Under the pieces are notes generated by a model. It had not been told where the DNA came from. It made no database searches and saw nothing but the letters and a program-made list of their open reading frames with translations. Shown here in pieces: positions 61,926 through 64,000 of a stretch of 64,000 bases of DNA. The stretch's first letter is position 1. The number at the start of each line of letters is the position of its first letter. Origin of the DNA: CBDIDH01 sp965277595 (GTDB taxonomy: Bacteria; Planctomycetota; Planctomycetia; Isosphaerales; Isosphaeraceae); NCBI GenBank assembly GCA_965277595.1, contig CBDIDH010000002.1, positions 248,001 through 312,000 on the forward strand, given 5' to 3'. The position numbers and the translations under genes were made by a program.

Positions 61926-62758
61926 ACGTTGTGGCCTCCAGAGGCCGCGATCACCTGGGGACGCGGCGAGGGGGTGATGCCGCGCTCAATCGCCTCGTAG
62001 ACCGCGTCGTCGTCGAGCGTGCCGGGGTACGCGCGGTTGCCGACGACCTTGCCGTCGAAGAGGAGGATGAGGTGTTCGGCCCCGACCCGGCGGACCTGCC
62101 GGAGGCTGTGGCTGACGAGAACAAGAAGGCGGCGCGGGCGCGTGGCTTGATAGCTCAGTCCGCCGGAGCGCCACTGCGCCAGCAGGTCGAGCACGACCTC
62201 GGCGTTCTGCCGGTCGAGGTTGCTGGCGGGCTCGTCGGCGAAGACGATTCGGGGGTCGTGGATGATCGCCCGGACGACCGCGGCGCGTTGCCGTTCGCCC
62301 CCCGAGAGCTTCCGCGCGGGACGGTCGATATGCGGCGAGAGCCCGGCCGCGGCGAGCAGAGCGACGACCCGCCGGTCTTGTTCCTCGGGCGCGACCCTGG
62401 CCAGTTCGAGCGGGACCGAGACGTTCTGGCGGACGCTGAAATGCGGCAAGAGGTACGACGACTGGAAGACGAAGCCGAACTCTTCACGCCGGAGCCTCGC
62501 CTGTTCCGCGCGGGGAAGATCCTGAAGCGGGGCGGAGGCGCCTTCGTAAGTGACCGCCCCGCCCGCCAGCGCCTGATCCCAGAGCAGCCCGAGGACGTTC
62601 AGGAGCGTTGACTTGCCCGAGCCCGACTCACCGAGCAGGGCCACCGTTCCCTCGGCCGGAAGCGGCAGATCATGGCCGGTCAGGTCGAGCGGGGCGCGGG
62701 GGGGACGTTGCCCCTTCGGTTCGTAATGAAAGAGCAATTTTCGCGCGTTCAGGGTCAT
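61922..62758 (-). CDS. ABC transporter ATP-binding protein, MacB/LolD-like (278 aa)
   Basis: Walker A is GESGSGKST (43-51), Q-loop Q99, signature LSGGERQR (151-158), Walker B IVFADEP (171-177) and a D-loop SNLD. It resembles LolD/MacB-type ATPases that power FtsX permeases. Its start overlaps the previous gene's stop by one base and its stop overlaps the permease start by four, consistent with one translated operon. Confidence 0.88.
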   Translation of the reverse strand: MTLNARKLLFHYEPKGQRPPRAPLDLTGHDLPLPAEGTVALLGESGSGKSTLLNVLGLLWDQALAGGAVTYEGASAPLQDLPRAEQARLRREEFGFVFQSSYLLPHFSVRQNVSVPLELARVAPEEQDRRVVALLAAAGLSPHIDRPARKLSGGERQRAAVVRAIIHDPRIVFADEPASNLDRQNAEVVLDLLAQWRSGGLSYQATRPRRLLVLVSHSLRQVRRVGAEHLILLFDGKVVGNRAYPGTLDDDAVYEAIERGITPSPRPQVIAASGGHNV

Positions 62759-64000
62759 CAGGGAACCTCGTCCTGGACGTCGAGCCAGTAGTATTTCGTG
62801 GTGCCGCCGGGAATCGTGAAGCCTCTCGGGCGGTCGTAAATCGTGTCGCCCTTGATGTGGACGATGAAATCGCCCTTGTCTTCCTTGACCGTCCTGGTCG
62901 TCCAGTCTCGTTCCTTGTCGTTGAGGATGTCGTTGAGCCGATCGATCTTGGCGGCGAGGTTCTCCACGACCTGCCAGTCGAGATCGATCGAGGCCCTGTT
63001 CAGCGGATATCTGAGCAGGTCGCTGTGGACCTGAAGGCCGAGCCGCTGGAGTGTCGCCTTCTCGAACGAGACGTCGGCCGACTTCCCCTCGCCGACAAGG
63101 TCCTGGATCAGCTTGCGGACGACCTCTTTCGACGGCTGCTTGCGACGGTCGTTCGTGGCCTTGAAGTTGACGACGGGCTTCAAAGCGTTGACCAGTTCTT
63201 GAATCTCGGCGCGGTTGAGCAAGACGACCTCGCGGGTCTGCGAGACCCGGTTCTCTTGTCCCTTCGGATACTTCCAGACGTGGCCAAGGTTGAACCCCTG
63301 AAGGTCGGCCTCGGTCTCGCCGGGTTTGGGGTCGAGGAGCCGGGCCGCCTCGGGAACCTTGCGACGGATGACGTTCTTGAAGTCTTCGTCGAGGGTCGTT
63401 GACGACTTCCCCATCCGGACCGCTTCGACCTGAAGGCGCATCCGTTCGGCGTCGGTCTTGAGCCCCTCATAGCTTCGCGAGATGACCTTGGCGAGGTCGT
63501 CGCGACCGAGCACCAGGTTGGTGCCGAGCGTTCGCTTGCTGCTGCCCCGGTTCTCGTTGAGGATGCGAGTCAGGGCGGCCATCTGGTCGGCGAAGGTCCG
63601 GGCGTCGGCCGACCGCTCGGGGGGAACGACCTGGACGGAGATGAACTCGGTGGGGGTGTCGGAATTCGGGCGAAAAAAGTGGCTGGTCAGTTGCGGTAGG
63701 GTGGGGTCGTTCGACTTGTCGCCCATGTCGCCGATCAGGACGACCAGCTTGCGGGCGTAGGTGGAAAAAAAGGCTCCACTGATGGCCTGCTGAAGGCCCT
63801 CGAAGACCATTTCACGAGGCAGGCCCCCGCCGTGAAACTCGGCGTGGTTGCGGACCCGGTCGGCGAAGTCGCCGGCAAGCTGGTCGGCGGCCTGGAGCTT
63901 CATCACCTCGAAGGGCTTGTGGCCTGGGTCTTTCTCGTCGATGTCGTTGTAGTAGGCGACCGCGAGCTTCACGGTCGGGCCGCCCTTGCCGTCCTTGCCG
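62758..64000 (-). CDS. VWA-like protein, 5' end beyond window (partial, 404+ aa)
   Basis: The frame is still open at the window end, so the N-terminus is missing; the first GTG inside the window is at 63972. The visible part starts with KLAVAYYNDIDEKDPGHKPF and KLVVLIGDMGDKSNDPTLPQ, strands typical of a VWA/integrin-like fold where the last metal-site strand reads LIGDMGD. The rest has helical and beta segments (LGTNLVLGRDDLAKVISRS) without a recognisable enzyme motif. It is probably secreted or membrane-bound and is the first gene of the operon with the ABC ATPase and permease. Confidence 0.72.
   Translation of the reverse strand, partial: GKDGKGGPTVKLAVAYYNDIDEKDPGHKPFEVMKLQAADQLAGDFADRVRNHAEFHGGGLPREMVFEGLQQAISGAFFSTYARKLVVLIGDMGDKSNDPTLPQLTSHFFRPNSDTPTEFISVQVVPPERSADARTFADQMAALTRILNENRGSSKRTLGTNLVLGRDDLAKVISRSYEGLKTDAERMRLQVEAVRMGKSSTTLDEDFKNVIRRKVPEAARLLDPKPGETEADLQGFNLGHVWKYPKGQENRVSQTREVVLLNRAEIQELVNALKPVVNFKATNDRRKQPSKEVVRKLIQDLVGEGKSADVSFEKATLQRLGLQVHSDLLRYPLNRASIDLDWQVVENLAAKIDRLNDILNDKERDWTTRTVKEDKGDFIVHIKGDTIYDRPRGFTIPGGTTKYYWLDVQDEVP

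Overview
The window is GC-rich bacterial DNA and reads as a planctomycete chromosome, most likely of the family Isosphaeraceae. This is inferred from family content, not from a marker-gene match. Three proteins carry LEPR-type N-terminal signatures. There is also a multi-kilobase alpha-2-macroglobulin-like protein, a Ser/Thr kinase-like protein fused to TPRs, a DUF5117/DUF4953-type metalloprotease, a formylglycine-enzyme-fold protein, and many secreted or membrane-anchored proteins with proline/alanine-rich tails. I see no rRNA, no tRNA, no insertion sequence, no CRISPR array and no prophage.

Layout. 0-6.5 kb holds a small membrane protein, a degenerate histidine kinase-like protein, a ferritin-like protein, a DUF2231 protein with a lipoprotein, a YihY/BrkB protein and a LEPR-type surface protein. 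7-15.3 kb is one 2787-residue alpha-2-macroglobulin-like gene. 15.5-21 kb has metabolic genes: NIPSNAP, LarA-like, CAAX-type protease, phytoene-dehydrogenase-like oxidoreductase, thioesterase and a thioredoxin-fold protein. 21-28 kb is mostly exported proteins of unknown role. 28-36 kb holds a TPR pseudokinase, a split GH-A type glycoside hydrolase and a TPR membrane protein. 36-46 kb holds clpX, a secreted hydrolase, a membrane protein ending in a receiver domain, an FGE-fold protein and a large zinc metalloprotease. 46-51 kb has two paralogous TPR proteins and a TerC protein. 51.5-56 kb has a VWA protein and a coupled pair of coiled-coil membrane proteins. 56-64 kb has hldE, a secreted repeat protein and a translationally coupled VWA-protein/ABC-ATPase/permease operon that runs off the end.

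The housekeeping anchors are clpX (protein quality control) and hldE (ADP-heptose for lipopolysaccharide core, which fits a Gram-negative-type outer membrane). Most of the rest is a cell-surface and envelope programme: exported proteins, TPR scaffolds, proteases, and VWA proteins that probably assemble protein complexes.

The most unusual non-genic signal is a set of about ten intergenic arrays of 7-base units. One class resembles GACCGAT/GGTCATC/GGTCCTT and the other GGACAAA/AGGGCAG. Several are built as imperfect hairpins, and two share a longer conserved core that abuts the 3' end of a minus-strand gene. Other non-genic signals are a 19-bp perfect hairpin at 58802-58843 with no annotated plus-strand gene in front of it, and a 5' leader hairpin next to the VWA gene start at 51552.
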